64,000 nt of DNA. It comes from Planctomycetota bacterium. GTDB lineage: Bacteria; Planctomycetota; Phycisphaerae; Phycisphaerales; UBA1924. Numbering within the stretch: position 1 is the first letter of the stretch; the number at the start of each line of letters is the position of its first letter. Location: assembly GCA_039819165.1 (NCBI GenBank), contig JBCBSM010000001.1, positions 682,001 through 746,000 of the forward strand, read 5' to 3'. Shown piece after piece: positions 8,328-18,147 of the stretch. Below the pieces are notes generated by a model. It saw only the letters and a list, made by a program, of their open reading frames with translations, searched no databases and was not told the origin of the DNA. The position numbers were made by a program, and so were the translations under genes.

Positions 8328-9812
8328 ATGGACAATCTGAAACGCCCGCGTCGAACGCGGGTCATGCTGCCGGGCCTCGGCTCGACATTCGCCCTGATCG
8401 CGCTGGCGGGCTGCCAGTCCTACGAGCGGGTACCGCTGGAGTTGGCCGACCATCGGGCCGCGCTCGACGCACGGCTCGCTGCCACTGAACCCATCTCGGA
8501 TTTCGTTGAGCGGCTCTCCGAGGCCGGCAACCAGGTGCCGGAGCGGTTCGACCCGAACGACGGGCTCTCACCCGCCGAGGGCGAAGTGCTCGCCCTGTTC
8601 TATAACCCCGACCTCCGGCTCGCTCGCCTCGATGCCGGTGTCGCACTCGCGACCTTCGAGACGGCGGGGCTGTGGGAGGACCCGCAGTTCGGTTTCGACG
8701 GGGCGGAAATCCTCTCGCCGTCGGGGCCGTTCGAATACGGACTCACGCTGAGCCTGACGATCCCGATTTCGGGTCGGCTCGGCGTCGAGAAGGATCGGGC
8801 CGGAGCGGCGTACGAGGCCGAGCTCCGCCGGATCGTGGACGCCGAGTGGAGCACGCGGGCCGCGGTTCGCTCGGCCTGGGCATCCTGGTCCGCGGAATCC
8901 GAGCGGCTCCGCCTGCTGCGAGAGGTGATCGGTCAGGTCGAGCGGATATCCGCCATAACCGACCGGCTGGAGACGGCGGGAGAACTCACGCGGGTCGAGG
9001 CTCGGCTCCTGCGGGCCGAGTTGGTCGAGACCCGTGCGGATGTCGCCGAGGCGGTGTTCGCAGAAGCCCGGGCCCGTGTCGAACTTCTCGGTTTGATGGG
9101 GATTCCGCCGGACGCCCCGGTGGTGTTGCTGCCGGCGCTTCCGCCCGCGTCGATCGCCGAGATCGCCGATGCGATCGAGCGACTCATCGAGGCGAACACC
9201 ACCCTCGCGGTGCGGCGGGCCGAGTATCAGGTCGCCGAGGAGACACTCCGCCTGGAAGTCCGCAAGCAGTATCCGGACATCACCATCGGCACGGGCTATG
9301 GGAGCGAGGACAACGACGACCGACTCTTGCTTGGCGTGTCGATTCCGATACCGATTCTCAACGCCAACCGGGCGGGCATCGCGGAAGCAAAGGCTCGCCG
9401 CGAGGTGGCTCGGGCCGCGGCGGAGACCACCTTCGAGCGCCTGACTCGCGAGCTCTCGATGGCCCGTGCCGCGTACGACGCCTCGCGAACGCAGCGAGAT
9501 GCGTTCGAGCGTGACCTTGTGCCGATGCTCGACGAGCAGGCATCCGAAGTTGAGCAACTGATCGACCTTGGCGAGGTCAACACGCTGCTCTTGCTCGAAA
9601 CCGTCACGCGACGGTTCGAGGCCAAGAGCCGTCTGCTCGATCTTCGTCTGGCCGAGACCGACGCGGCGATTGAGATCACTCGCCTGCTCGGCCCGGACGA
9701 GCCGGAAATGCCGGCTGCTGTCGAGCCCGCGACCGACGATGACACCACATCCTTAACCACACCACACACCGCGGCGCGAGGCGACACGCCCGCCGAGGAG
9801 GCATCCCGATGA
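8328..9812 (+). CDS. TolC-family outer-membrane efflux lipoprotein (cassette 2)
   Basis: A 494-residue outer-membrane factor with a basic N-terminus (KRPRRTR), a hydrophobic signal and lipobox LAGC (Cys29). The duplicated TolC helical repeats are visible: GEVLALFYNPDLRLARLDAG in the first half and YQVAEETLRLEVRKQYPDIT in the second, with the strand motif FEYGLTLSLTIPISGRLGVE between them. The acidic C-terminal tail after LLGPDEPE is longer than usual. The last 4 bases overlap the adaptor start. It would be the outer duct for the pump at 11288. Confidence 0.9.
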   Translation: MDNLKRPRRTRVMLPGLGSTFALIALAGCQSYERVPLELADHRAALDARLAATEPISDFVERLSEAGNQVPERFDPNDGLSPAEGEVLALFYNPDLRLARLDAGVALATFETAGLWEDPQFGFDGAEILSPSGPFEYGLTLSLTIPISGRLGVEKDRAGAAYEAELRRIVDAEWSTRAAVRSAWASWSAESERLRLLREVIGQVERISAITDRLETAGELTRVEARLLRAELVETRADVAEAVFAEARARVELLGLMGIPPDAPVVLLPALPPASIAEIADAIERLIEANTTLAVRRAEYQVAEETLRLEVRKQYPDITIGTGYGSEDNDDRLLLGVSIPIPILNANRAGIAEAKARREVARAAAETTFERLTRELSMARAAYDASRTQRDAFERDLVPMLDEQASEVEQLIDLGEVNTLLLLETVTRRFEAKSRLLDLRLAETDAAIEITRLLGPDEPEMPAAVEPATDDDTTSLTTPHTAARGDTPAEEASR

Positions 9813-11284
9813 ACATCATGGAACGGGCGATCGCGATCGCCCTCGCGGCAGTTCTGCCGCTGACACTGGCCGCCTGCGATGGCGGATCTCCGAAGACATC
9901 CGGCGAGGCCGAGCACGGCGAGGCGGATGGGCACGACCACTCGTCAGAGGCCGAGGCCGAGGCAACCGGGTCCGACCGTGTCGCGATCCCGGCCGCGGTG
10001 CGGTCGAACCTCGGCATCAGCTTCGTCAAGGTCGAGCGCCGGCGGGTTGAGCAGACCCTCCGCGTGCCGGGTCGGTTCGAGTATCTGCCCACGGCGCGAC
10101 GCGAGTACCGGACCGCCGTCCCCGGTCGTGTTGAGCTCCTCGTCGAGCAGTTCGACCGGGTCGAAGCGGGCCAACCGCTCTATCGGCTCGATTCGCCGTC
10201 ATGGCGGGAGATGCAGCAGCAACTGGCCGACGCCGGGGCCCAGATCGAGCGTCTGGATGCACGGCTAGAGACCTTCGAGCCGCTTCTCGCGGCGCACCAG
10301 CAGCACGAGGACAGCCTCCACGAGAGTGTCGCCGTCTGGAACGAGCGGGTCGAGCAGTTGCAGTCGGTCCGCGAGGCGGGCGGGGGCCGCGTCGATGAGT
10401 TCGCCCAGGCCCGTGCGTCGCTCGCGAGCACCCGAGCCGACCTCGCCAACGTGATGGAAAAGAAGGCGGAACTCGGAGCGGACCGGCAGCAGACCGTTGC
10501 TGATCTCCGTGCGGCCCGGTCACGCCTGGACTATCTGCTCGATGCCGCCTCATCGGTCGTTTCTCGTTCGAGGGACGAACTCGCCCGGACCGTGGAGACG
10601 CCTCATGGGACCGAGCCCGTTTGGGCCACGATCGCCGCGATCGAGGTCACTGCGTCCGAAGCCGGCGTCGTGGAGATGCTGGGCCTGACGAACGGCTCGT
10701 GGGCGGACGAGAAGACACCCGTCGTCACCGTCGTGCAGCCCGATCGGCTCCGTTTCCGAGCGTCCGGGCTCCAGAGCGACCTGGGCGTGCTGCGGGACGG
10801 GCTCACGGCCCGGATCGTCCCGCCGACGCCGACCGCCGCGGGGCGCGCCGTGCCTCTGACCGCGACGATGGACGGCACGATCACACTTGGACTTGCCGGC
10901 GATCCAAACGACCGCACGCTCGAACTGTTCGTCGTACCCGATGAACTCAAGCCCTGGGCCCGACCGGGCGTCTCGGCCCAACTCGAAATCGTCACCGACT
11001 CGACGGCTTCACCCGAACTCGCCATCCCGCTCGCCGCGGTGCAGCGTGATGGGCTCTCGCCCGTCATCTTCCGTCGCAACCCGAGCAACCCGAACGAGGC
11101 GATCCGCATGGAGGCCGACCTCGGTCTCGACGATGGGCGTTGGGTCGCCCTGCTCAGCGGTCTTCGTGACGGCGACGAGGTCGTCCTCGACGGTGCTTTT
11201 CAGCTGATGCTCGCCACCAGCGGTTCGATCCAGAAGGGTGGCCACTTCCACTCCGATGGCACGTTTCACGAAGGGGAGGATTGA
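9809..11284 (+). CDS. RND periplasmic adaptor (cassette 2)
   Basis: A 491-residue membrane-fusion protein with a lipobox at Cys23, followed by a short His-rich linker (EHGEADGHDH) that may bind metal. The lipoyl half YRTAVPGRVELLVEQFDRVEAGQPLYRL leads into a long coiled-coil hairpin (residues about 130-250), then the returning lipoyl half, beta-barrel and membrane-proximal domains. The tail SGSIQKGGHFHSDGTFHEGED carries more His. It overlaps the outer-membrane factor by 4 bases and is 3 bases from the pump. Lipidation fits CzcB/CusB-type adaptors. Confidence 0.9.
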   Translation: MNIMERAIAIALAAVLPLTLAACDGGSPKTSGEAEHGEADGHDHSSEAEAEATGSDRVAIPAAVRSNLGISFVKVERRRVEQTLRVPGRFEYLPTARREYRTAVPGRVELLVEQFDRVEAGQPLYRLDSPSWREMQQQLADAGAQIERLDARLETFEPLLAAHQQHEDSLHESVAVWNERVEQLQSVREAGGGRVDEFAQARASLASTRADLANVMEKKAELGADRQQTVADLRAARSRLDYLLDAASSVVSRSRDELARTVETPHGTEPVWATIAAIEVTASEAGVVEMLGLTNGSWADEKTPVVTVVQPDRLRFRASGLQSDLGVLRDGLTARIVPPTPTAAGRAVPLTATMDGTITLGLAGDPNDRTLELFVVPDELKPWARPGVSAQLEIVTDSTASPELAIPLAAVQRDGLSPVIFRRNPSNPNEAIRMEADLGLDDGRWVALLSGLRDGDEVVLDGAFQLMLATSGSIQKGGHFHSDGTFHEGED

Positions 11285-11287
11285 GCC

Positions 11288-14200
11288 ATGTTGAAAGCCG
11301 TTATCCGCTTCTCGCTCCGCTATTCCACGCTCGTGCTCATCGCGGCGGTCATGATCGTCGGCTATGCCGGTTATCGCCTGCCGAGGATGAGTGTCGATGT
11401 GTTCCCCGAACTCAACGCCCCGACCGTGACCATCATGGCCGAGGCAGGCGGGCTCGCCGCCGACGAGGTCGAGCAGTACGTCACCTTTCCCATCGAGACC
11501 GCCGTCAACGGCATGTCCGGCGTGCGGCGGGTCCGCAGTGCCAGCGCGATCGGCCTAGGCATCGTCTGGGTGGACCTTGAATGGGGCTCGGATCTGTTCG
11601 ATGCCCGGCAGCTCGTGGCCGAACGGCTCGTGACCGCTCGCGAGAACCTTCCCGATGAGGTTGAACCCTTCATCACCCCGATCACCTCCATCGCGGGCGA
11701 GATCATGCTGATCTCCCTGTCGTCACCCGACGGTTCCGTCAGCCCGATGCAGCTCCGCTCATACGGCGAGTTCGACCTGCGGACCAAGATTCTCGCGGTG
11801 CCCGGCGTCGCCCAGGTCGTCGCGATCGGCGGCGAGCTGCCCGAGTACCAGGTCAATGTCGATCAGGAGCGGCTGAGGCTCTACGACCTGACCATCACGG
11901 ACGTGGTCGAGGCCGCGGGCGGCGCGCACAGCACCGCGAGCGGTGGCTATCTGGTGAATGTGGATAACTTCGAGATCCCGATCCGCCAGCAGAGCCGGGT
12001 GACGCGACCGGAAGACATCGCGAACACGGTCATCAAGTACCACGAAGGCGTCCCCGTGACGATCGGTCAGGTTGCCGAGGTCATCCTCGGGCCGGCGATC
12101 AAGCGGGGTACTGCTTCTGAGGGGGGGGAGCCCGCCGTCGTGCTGTCCATCCAGAAGTCACCGGGCACCAACACGCTTGCCCTGACCGACAGTCTTGATG
12201 CGCTGTTCGATCAGATCGAGCCGACGCTTCCCGGAGGTGTCCTGCTCAACCGAGATGTTGTCCGCCAGTCGCACTTCATTGACCGCGCGGTCCACAACGT
12301 CACCAAGGTGCTTGGCGAGGCGGTCATCATCGTGCTCGTCGTCCTTGTCCTGTTCCTGATGAATCTGCGGACAACGCTCATCACGCTCACCGCGATCCCG
12401 ATCTCACTGGCCGTTGGGCTCCTGATGATGGACGCGATGAACCTCGGTCTCAACGTCATGACGCTCGGCGGCCTCACGGTCGCGATCGGCGTGCTTGTCG
12501 ATGACGCGATCATCGATGTGGAGAATGTCTTCCGACGCCTAAAACAGAACCGGGCCATGCCCGAGGCCGACAAGCGTCCCTTTACGGAGGTCATTTTCGA
12601 CGCCAGCAACGAGATCCGACCGGCGATGGTCTTCGCCACGGTCATCATCGTCATGGTGTTCGTGCCGCTTCTCTTCCTGCAAGGGCTCGAAGGCCGCTTC
12701 TTCCAGCCCTTGGCACTCACCTACATGATCTCGATCCTCGCTTCACTGGTCGTCGCGCTGACGGTCGTGCCCGCGATGTGCCGGTTCCTGCTCAAGGGCA
12801 AACTCGGCGGCAAGCACGAGGACCGGGACGGATTCCTGGTCCGCCTTCTGAAGCGGGCGTACGAGCCGTCACTCCGGGCGGCCATTCGGTACCGGGCGTG
12901 GGTGCTCGGCACCGCCGGTGCCGTAACCGCCGCCGCACTCTTGCTGGCGAGCACGTTCGGAAGCTCGTTCCTCCCGTCGTTCAACGAGGGCACGTTCACG
13001 GTCTTCCTGCTCGCTCCTCCCGGCACATCGATCGTCGAGAGCGATCGGCTCGCAACGGAGGTCGAGAAGCAGCTCGTCCAGATCGAGGGCGTCCGGTCTG
13101 TCTCCCGTCGCACCGGCCGGGCCGAGCGTGACGAGCACGCCGAGCCGGTCAGCAACTCCGAGATCGAGGTCACCGTCGATGCAGGGAGCGACCGATTCGA
13201 GGTGCGAGAGCAGATCGACCGCATCCTCGGGGCGGTCCCTGGCATCACGACGATGGTCGGCCAGCCCATCGAGCACCGCCTCAGCCATGTGCTTTCCGGT
13301 ACGCCCGCGGCGATCGCCATCAATGTCTTTGGTGAGGACCTGACCGAGCTTCGCGATGTCGCCAAGGCGATCGAGGCCGAACTCCAGGGCCTGCCGGGTG
13401 CTCGCGATGTCAACGCGAATCGTGAGGTCCTGATCACATCCCTTCCCATCCGCTACCGGCACGCCGAGCTCGCGGCGGTCGGTCTCAGCCCCGCCGACGC
13501 CGCGGAGCAGGTCCGCGAAGCTCTCTATGGCGAGGTCGTGGATACGGTGAACCAAGGAGTGCGGCAGTACGACCTCGTCGTGCGGCTCGCACCCGAGGAA
13601 CGCGAGTCCATCCGGCAGGTCCGCGACCTGCTGCTCAGGGGCCGGGGAGGGGCCACCGTTCGATTGAGCGATGTCGCCGACATCGGCCCCGAGCGATCGA
13701 GCAACCTCATCACCCGCGAGAACGCACAGCGCAAGGCGGTGGTGTCGCTCAATGTGGCCGAAGGGTCCAACTTGGGCGACTTGGTGGCCCAGGTGCAGGA
13801 GCGTGTCGATCCGATTGTCCAACGGGCCGGCATGACCGTGTCCTACGGCGGTCAGTTCGAGGCGCAGCAGTCGGCCTCCCGGACCATTCTCGTGGCGGGC
13901 GTTGCGGTCGTACTCATCATGCTCATGCTGCTCCAGATCTCGACGGGATCAATGCGGGCCGCTGTGCTTGTGATGCTCAACATGCCCCTCGCGCTCATCG
14001 GCGGCATTGCGGCGATCTATATCACCGAGGGGGGTGGGCTGGTCCACAACACCTTGGCGTTGATCGGCATCGGTGGCCCGTACATCCCGCCCGTGGTGTC
14101 CATCGCCAGCCTTGTCGGCTTCATCACCCTCTTCGGGATCGCCGTTCGTAACGGCATCCTGCTCATCAATCATTATAATCACCTCATGGAAGCCGAGGGC

Positions 14201-14524
14201 GTCCCCCTCGGCGAGGCCATCGTCCAAGGGTCCATGGAGCGGCTCGTGCCGATCCTGATGACCGCGATCTCGGCGGTGCTCGGGCTCGTGCCGCTGGCGC
14301 TGGCCGCGGGTGAACCGGGCAGCGAACTGCTCGCGCCCCTCGCCATCGTCACCCTCGGAGGACTGCTGACCTCCACGTTCCTGAATCTCATTGTCGTCCC
14401 GGCGGGATACTCGCTTGTCTTCGGCCACAAGCCCGAGCGTCGTCCTGCTGGCCATCCATCCGTGCTTTCCCGGCTTGTCGGTGTGTTCCGCCGACCCAAG
14501 GCCATCACCTCGAAGGAGTCCTGA
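11288..14524 (+). CDS. Heavy-metal RND efflux pump (CzcA/CusA family, cassette 2)
   Basis: A 1078-residue RND pump with the N-terminal RYSTLVLIAAVMIVGYAGYR helix and the SVDVFPELNAPTV motif. TM4 reads GVLVDDAIIDVEN (residues about 401-413), with an extra Asp (D406) and D410 in place of hydrophobic residues; this is unlike the DFG type of cassette 1 and nearer to the VDxAIxxxEN type. Both halves of the RND fold and about twelve helices are present. Neighbours are a His-rich lipoprotein and a CDF exporter, so a divalent cation is the likely substrate, but the metal cannot be fixed from the sequence. Confidence 0.92.
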   Translation: MLKAVIRFSLRYSTLVLIAAVMIVGYAGYRLPRMSVDVFPELNAPTVTIMAEAGGLAADEVEQYVTFPIETAVNGMSGVRRVRSASAIGLGIVWVDLEWGSDLFDARQLVAERLVTARENLPDEVEPFITPITSIAGEIMLISLSSPDGSVSPMQLRSYGEFDLRTKILAVPGVAQVVAIGGELPEYQVNVDQERLRLYDLTITDVVEAAGGAHSTASGGYLVNVDNFEIPIRQQSRVTRPEDIANTVIKYHEGVPVTIGQVAEVILGPAIKRGTASEGGEPAVVLSIQKSPGTNTLALTDSLDALFDQIEPTLPGGVLLNRDVVRQSHFIDRAVHNVTKVLGEAVIIVLVVLVLFLMNLRTTLITLTAIPISLAVGLLMMDAMNLGLNVMTLGGLTVAIGVLVDDAIIDVENVFRRLKQNRAMPEADKRPFTEVIFDASNEIRPAMVFATVIIVMVFVPLLFLQGLEGRFFQPLALTYMISILASLVVALTVVPAMCRFLLKGKLGGKHEDRDGFLVRLLKRAYEPSLRAAIRYRAWVLGTAGAVTAAALLLASTFGSSFLPSFNEGTFTVFLLAPPGTSIVESDRLATEVEKQLVQIEGVRSVSRRTGRAERDEHAEPVSNSEIEVTVDAGSDRFEVREQIDRILGAVPGITTMVGQPIEHRLSHVLSGTPAAIAINVFGEDLTELRDVAKAIEAELQGLPGARDVNANREVLITSLPIRYRHAELAAVGLSPADAAEQVREALYGEVVDTVNQGVRQYDLVVRLAPEERESIRQVRDLLLRGRGGATVRLSDVADIGPERSSNLITRENAQRKAVVSLNVAEGSNLGDLVAQVQERVDPIVQRAGMTVSYGGQFEAQQSASRTILVAGVAVVLIMLMLLQISTGSMRAAVLVMLNMPLALIGGIAAIYITEGGGLVHNTLALIGIGGPYIPPVVSIASLVGFITLFGIAVRNGILLINHYNHLMEAEGVPLGEAIVQGSMERLVPILMTAISAVLGLVPLALAAGEPGSELLAPLAIVTLGGLLTSTFLNLIVVPAGYSLVFGHKPERRPAGHPSVLSRLVGVFRRPKAITSKES

Positions 14525-14526
14525 AC

Positions 14527-15036
14527 ATGAACGATCTCATCAAGATGCTCGCTGTTGCCGGTACGGCCGTCGCACTTTCGGTCTCGCTGCCTGGCTGTGG
14601 GGAGTCCTCAGAATCAGAGTCCGCCGAAGCGCACTCCGCAGACGACGGTCATGATCACGCTGATGACGGCGACGACCATGAGGGGCACGACCATGCCGAG
14701 GGTGAACACGGCGAGCACGACCACGGCGAGATGCGGTCGCTTGGCAGCGTGACGATCGCCGGAACGGCGCTGGCGGTCTCGGTATCCAGCGACATCAAGC
14801 CTTCTTCCGAAGTGCATCTCGATCTCGAAGTCGAGTCCGGGCCAATCCCCGCCGCAGTGCGTTTCTGGATCGGCGATGAGGCCGGGACGGGCGCGCTGAA
14901 ATCGAAGGCGGACGCCCACGACGACCATTTCCACGGCCAGACCGAATCGCCCGCTACCATGGCCGGTGCGAGCCTGTGGATCGAGATCGAGACCGCCAGC
15001 GGCGAACGTCAGACCGCGGCCGTATCCCTCGAATAG
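14527..15036 (+). CDS. His/Asp-rich lipoprotein of the efflux operon
   Basis: A 169-residue protein with a lipoprotein signal (LPGC, Cys24) followed by an extreme His/Asp/Glu-rich stretch (residues about 35-70, repeated DGHDH and EGHDHAEGEHGEHDH). The second half is a small domain with alternating hydrophobic residues (SVTIAGTALAVSVSSDIKPS, HLDLEVESGPIPAAVRFWIG). It lies 2 bases after the pump stop and 9 before the CDF gene, so it belongs to the operon. A role as periplasmic metal buffer or chaperone is an inference from composition. Confidence 0.75.
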   Translation: MNDLIKMLAVAGTAVALSVSLPGCGESSESESAEAHSADDGHDHADDGDDHEGHDHAEGEHGEHDHGEMRSLGSVTIAGTALAVSVSSDIKPSSEVHLDLEVESGPIPAAVRFWIGDEAGTGALKSKADAHDDHFHGQTESPATMAGASLWIEIETASGERQTAAVSLE

Positions 15037-15045
15037 GCATCCTCT

Positions 15046-15960
15046 ATGAGCGGCCATGACCATCATCACGGATCCGATCTCGGAACCCGCCGGCTCGCCT
15101 GGGCCGTCGCCATCAACCTTCTGCTGACGGCGGCCCAGGTGGTCGGGGGCGTGCTGTCCGGCAGCCTTTCCCTCGTCGCCGATGCTCTGCACAACTTCAG
15201 TGACGCAGCCGGGTTGCTGCTCGCGCTGGTCGCAAGGCGGATCTCCAAGCGGCCCGCAGACGAGCAGCGTACCTTCGGCTACGGGCGAGCCGAAGTCGTC
15301 GGCGGACTGATCAACCTCACGTCCATCATGGTCATCGCGGGTTATCTGCTTATCGAGGCCGTCACCCGCACATTCGACCGGCCAGAGGTCGATGGATGGA
15401 TGGTAGTGATCGTCGCGGGAATCGCATTTGTCGTTGATGCGGCGACTGCGTTGCTCACATACTCGATGTCCAAGGGCAGTGTGAACATCAAGGCCGCGTT
15501 CCTGCACAACATCGCCGACGCGCTGGCCTCGGTGGCGGTCATCATCACCGGCACCTTGATCATCCTGTTTGACTGGTACTGGACCGACATCGTCGCGACC
15601 ATTGGAATCTCGGTCTACATCGTGTGGGTGTCGTGGTCGCCGATGCAGCGTTGCATCCGGATTCTGATGCAAAGCACACCAGAGCATCTGTCGATCAATT
15701 TGATCGCGGAGTCGCTCAGCCTAATCGAGGGGGTAGATGCCGTTGCCCATCTGCATATCTGGCCGATCGACGAGCGGACCACTTCTTTGGAGGTATCGGT
15801 TGGTGTCGCAGAAAATGCAACCATTCAAGATATCGAGCGGATTCGCCGCGATGCCATCGATCTGTTGACCAAGCGTTACGGCATCCACCACGTCACGTTC
15901 GAAGCTAGGCTGCTCGTAGAGGTGGCCGATCGTGGGCTCATACAGGACCACATCCCCTAA
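15046..15960 (+). CDS. Cation diffusion facilitator metal exporter (CzcD-like)
   Basis: A 304-residue CDF protein of full length. A short His-rich N-terminus (GHDHHHG) precedes six TM helices. TM2 carries ADALHNFSD and TM5 HNIADALASV, the HxxxD zinc-site ligands of the family. The C-terminal cytoplasmic domain (about 215-304) has the expected fold with HLHIWPIDE. It would move Zn, Cd or Co from cytoplasm to periplasm, feeding the RND pump that starts upstream at 11288. It is the last gene of cassette 2; 234 bases separate it from cassette 3. Confidence 0.92.
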   Translation: MSGHDHHHGSDLGTRRLAWAVAINLLLTAAQVVGGVLSGSLSLVADALHNFSDAAGLLLALVARRISKRPADEQRTFGYGRAEVVGGLINLTSIMVIAGYLLIEAVTRTFDRPEVDGWMVVIVAGIAFVVDAATALLTYSMSKGSVNIKAAFLHNIADALASVAVIITGTLIILFDWYWTDIVATIGISVYIVWVSWSPMQRCIRILMQSTPEHLSINLIAESLSLIEGVDAVAHLHIWPIDERTTSLEVSVGVAENATIQDIERIRRDAIDLLTKRYGIHHVTFEARLLVEVADRGLIQDHIP

Positions 15961-16194
15961 TGCAGAGATCAATCACGTAAGCTGTAGACAGGATCACGAA
16001 GGATTTACGACTCTTGCACGACCAGGAACTCTAGTCATGTAGTCTGTGTCGTGATCTACTGCATGTTCGGCATCCGTTTTGTTTTCGTTCGCATCCTGTA
16101 CTCTCGGCACCTTCGCTGGTTGGATTAATCGCCGACGAAATATTTGAGCCCGCGTCAGCGTTCACTTGCGACCTATCCGAAGTAGACTTCAATC
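15961..16194. promoter_or_regulatory. AT-richer intergenic region before cassette 3
   Basis: This stretch is visibly lower in GC than its neighbours and has no credible gene. CATGTAGT (16036-16043) and ACTGCATG (16058-16065) form an imperfect dyad (7 of 8 pairs) that could be an operator. I cannot point to a clear -35/-10 pair, and there is no terminator with a T-tract after the CDF gene. Confidence 0.35.
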
Positions 16195-16611
16195 GTGACA
16201 CGTTTTCTTCCCATCCTGTTGCTCGCCACGGCCGGCCTTCTGCGGCTTCCAGGTCCAACTTGGGGATCGCATGGCGGTTGTGGCCATGCAGAGTGCGTGG
16301 CGGAAGTCGTTTCGCCTCCTGAAACCGGTTGCTGCGATTCGGAGCCTTCGGCTGCCGACTTCTGCCCGATGAGCAACGGGCCATGCGAGTGCCGGGTATC
16401 CCCTCTCCCTGATCGTCAGCCGGCACCGGATACTCCGTTGCCAAGGACAGATCGTGATTCGGTGACGGCAGTTCCGACTCCGCCCATCCGGGTGGAGATC
16501 GAGGTTGTTGCACAGCGACGATCATTCGTTTGGTCTTCAAGCCCGCTGAGCCTGCTCGCGGGGCTGACCCACAACGAGATCCAGGCGCTCCTCGGTATTT
16601 GGCGAACGTAG
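16195..16611 (+). CDS. Small exported Cys-rich protein heading metal cassette 3
   Basis: The 138-residue product starts at GTG 16195 with a signal peptide (MTRFLPILLLATAGLLRLPG). The mature part begins GSHGGCGHAEC and continues with CCD, FCP and PCEC motifs, at least eight Cys in about 60 residues, then a Pro-rich linker. No Shine-Dalgarno sequence is visible, so translation may be leaderless or SD-independent. It precedes the TolC-like gene by 93 bases, the same arrangement as in cassettes 1 and 2. Copper or silver binding in the periplasm is a contextual inference. Confidence 0.65.
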   Translation: MTRFLPILLLATAGLLRLPGPTWGSHGGCGHAECVAEVVSPPETGCCDSEPSAADFCPMSNGPCECRVSPLPDRQPAPDTPLPRTDRDSVTAVPTPPIRVEIEVVAQRRSFVWSSSPLSLLAGLTHNEIQALLGIWRT

Positions 16612-16704
16612 AGCCCAAGCTCGGTAGGGACAGTGCGCGCTCATATAGGCCGTGCTGACCTCGCTTGTCCCGCTCTCCAATCACCAGAAACTCAGGAGCC
16701 ATCC

Positions 16705-18147
16705 ATGGCATCGCGAATTGCCGCGAGCGCGATCTGCGCCGCAGCGGCTGGTCTGCTCGCGGGGTGTTCGTCCCCGTTCGATCGGCCCCACAACATCACG
16801 CAGTCACACGACCGAACGCTGCCGCGGGGGATCGAGCAGACGCCTCCGTCTGCCTTCCGGGAATCCTCGGCATCAACCGAGATGCTCGGGCCATCAATCG
16901 CGCCAGACGCCTCGCCCGATGCGTTTGTCCGCTACGCCCTGTACCACAGCCCCGAGGTTGAGGCGGCGTACCAGCGCTGGCGTGCTTCCGCCGAGCGGCT
17001 ACCTCAGGTCGGCGCGCTACCCGATCCTCGATTGAGTGTCGGATTCTTTCTCGAAGAGGTGCAGACGCGTACTGGCCCGCAGGAGGCGAGAGTCGGCGTC
17101 AGTCAGGCATTCCCGTGGCCGGGCCAGCTCCAAAATCGAGAGGACGCAGCGTCGAAGGCGGCGGCGGCGGCTTGGAGGCGATTCGAAGCCGTCCGGCTGT
17201 CTGTGACCGAGCGTGTCGTATCGACCCTGCACGATCTGGCGTACCTCGACGCGACGATCTCGATCACCGATGAGAACCTTGAACTGCTGCGGTCCTTCGA
17301 AGAAGTGCTGCGGGCTCGCTACCGCGTGGGATCGGGGTCGCACCCGGAGTTGATCCGTGTACAGGTAGAACTCGGTCAGCTCGAAGACCGGCTCACCCAG
17401 CTCCGGTCGATGCGCCCGGCCTATGTCGCCGAGTTGAACGCCGCTCTCAATCGCCCGTCCGGTGAAGAGGTCGCGAGGATGACCGGCTTGCCTGGACGGA
17501 TCGCCTCAGTTGATGCCGATGGGCTCGCTGAGATCGCCCGGCGCTCGAATCCGATGCTGCTGGCTATGGACGAGCAGATCGAAGAGCAGCGGCTACTGTC
17601 CGAGGTTGCAAGGCGGGATGGGCTGCCGGAGTTCATGGTGGGCCTGGATTACATCGTCACAGGCGAGGCGATGAACAGTTCGACGCCGGGCAGCGGCGAT
17701 GATCCGATTCTTCTGAACTTCGGCATCAGCCTTCCCATCTGGCGTGACAAGTACGACGCGGGCGTTCGTGAGGCGCTTGCGCGGCGGCTGGCGGTCGCCG
17801 GCGAGCGCGCCGACCAAGCCAACCGCATCGCCGCGGGCATCCACCGAGCGTGGTTCGAGCATACGGACGCTGACCGTCGGGTCCGGCTGTACGAGAACAC
17901 CCTCATCCCTAAGGCCGAGGAATCGCTTCGCGCTTCGCTCGCCGGCTTTCGGGCGGGCGAGACGAGTTTTCTGGACCTGCTTGACACGGAGCGGACGCTG
18001 CTGGAGTTCGCCATCGCGGCCGAGCGCGCACGGGCGGACCGAGGCAAAGCACTCGCGCGGCTCAATGCGCTCGTCGGTGAACCCGTTCCCACAGACGCTG
18101 CGGCTCCTTCCGCACGAACTGATCCTTCTGACGAGGTGCAGCCATGA
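16705..18147 (+). CDS. TolC-family outer-membrane lipoprotein (CusC-like)
   Basis: A 480-residue outer-membrane factor. The ATG at 16705 has an AGGAG 7 bases upstream and gives a proper lipoprotein signal (LLAGC, Cys21), so it is preferred over a GTG further upstream. Duplicated helical repeats are clear: FVRYALYHSPEVEAAYQRW and LAEIARRSNPMLLAMDEQ. The phrase LPQVGALPDPRLSVGFFLEE and the VSQAFPWPGQ turn are typical of OMFs paired with CusA-type pumps. It overlaps the adaptor by 4 bases. Confidence 0.9.
   Translation: MASRIAASAICAAAAGLLAGCSSPFDRPHNITQSHDRTLPRGIEQTPPSAFRESSASTEMLGPSIAPDASPDAFVRYALYHSPEVEAAYQRWRASAERLPQVGALPDPRLSVGFFLEEVQTRTGPQEARVGVSQAFPWPGQLQNREDAASKAAAAAWRRFEAVRLSVTERVVSTLHDLAYLDATISITDENLELLRSFEEVLRARYRVGSGSHPELIRVQVELGQLEDRLTQLRSMRPAYVAELNAALNRPSGEEVARMTGLPGRIASVDADGLAEIARRSNPMLLAMDEQIEEQRLLSEVARRDGLPEFMVGLDYIVTGEAMNSSTPGSGDDPILLNFGISLPIWRDKYDAGVREALARRLAVAGERADQANRIAAGIHRAWFEHTDADRRVRLYENTLIPKAEESLRASLAGFRAGETSFLDLLDTERTLLEFAIAAERARADRGKALARLNALVGEPVPTDAAAPSARTDPSDEVQP

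Noticed and set aside
16036-16065. Imperfect dyad CATGTAGT...ACTGCATG as a CopY-type box
   Set aside because: The spacing and half-sites do not fit the TACAnnTGTA box well; kept only as a remark in the intergenic entry.
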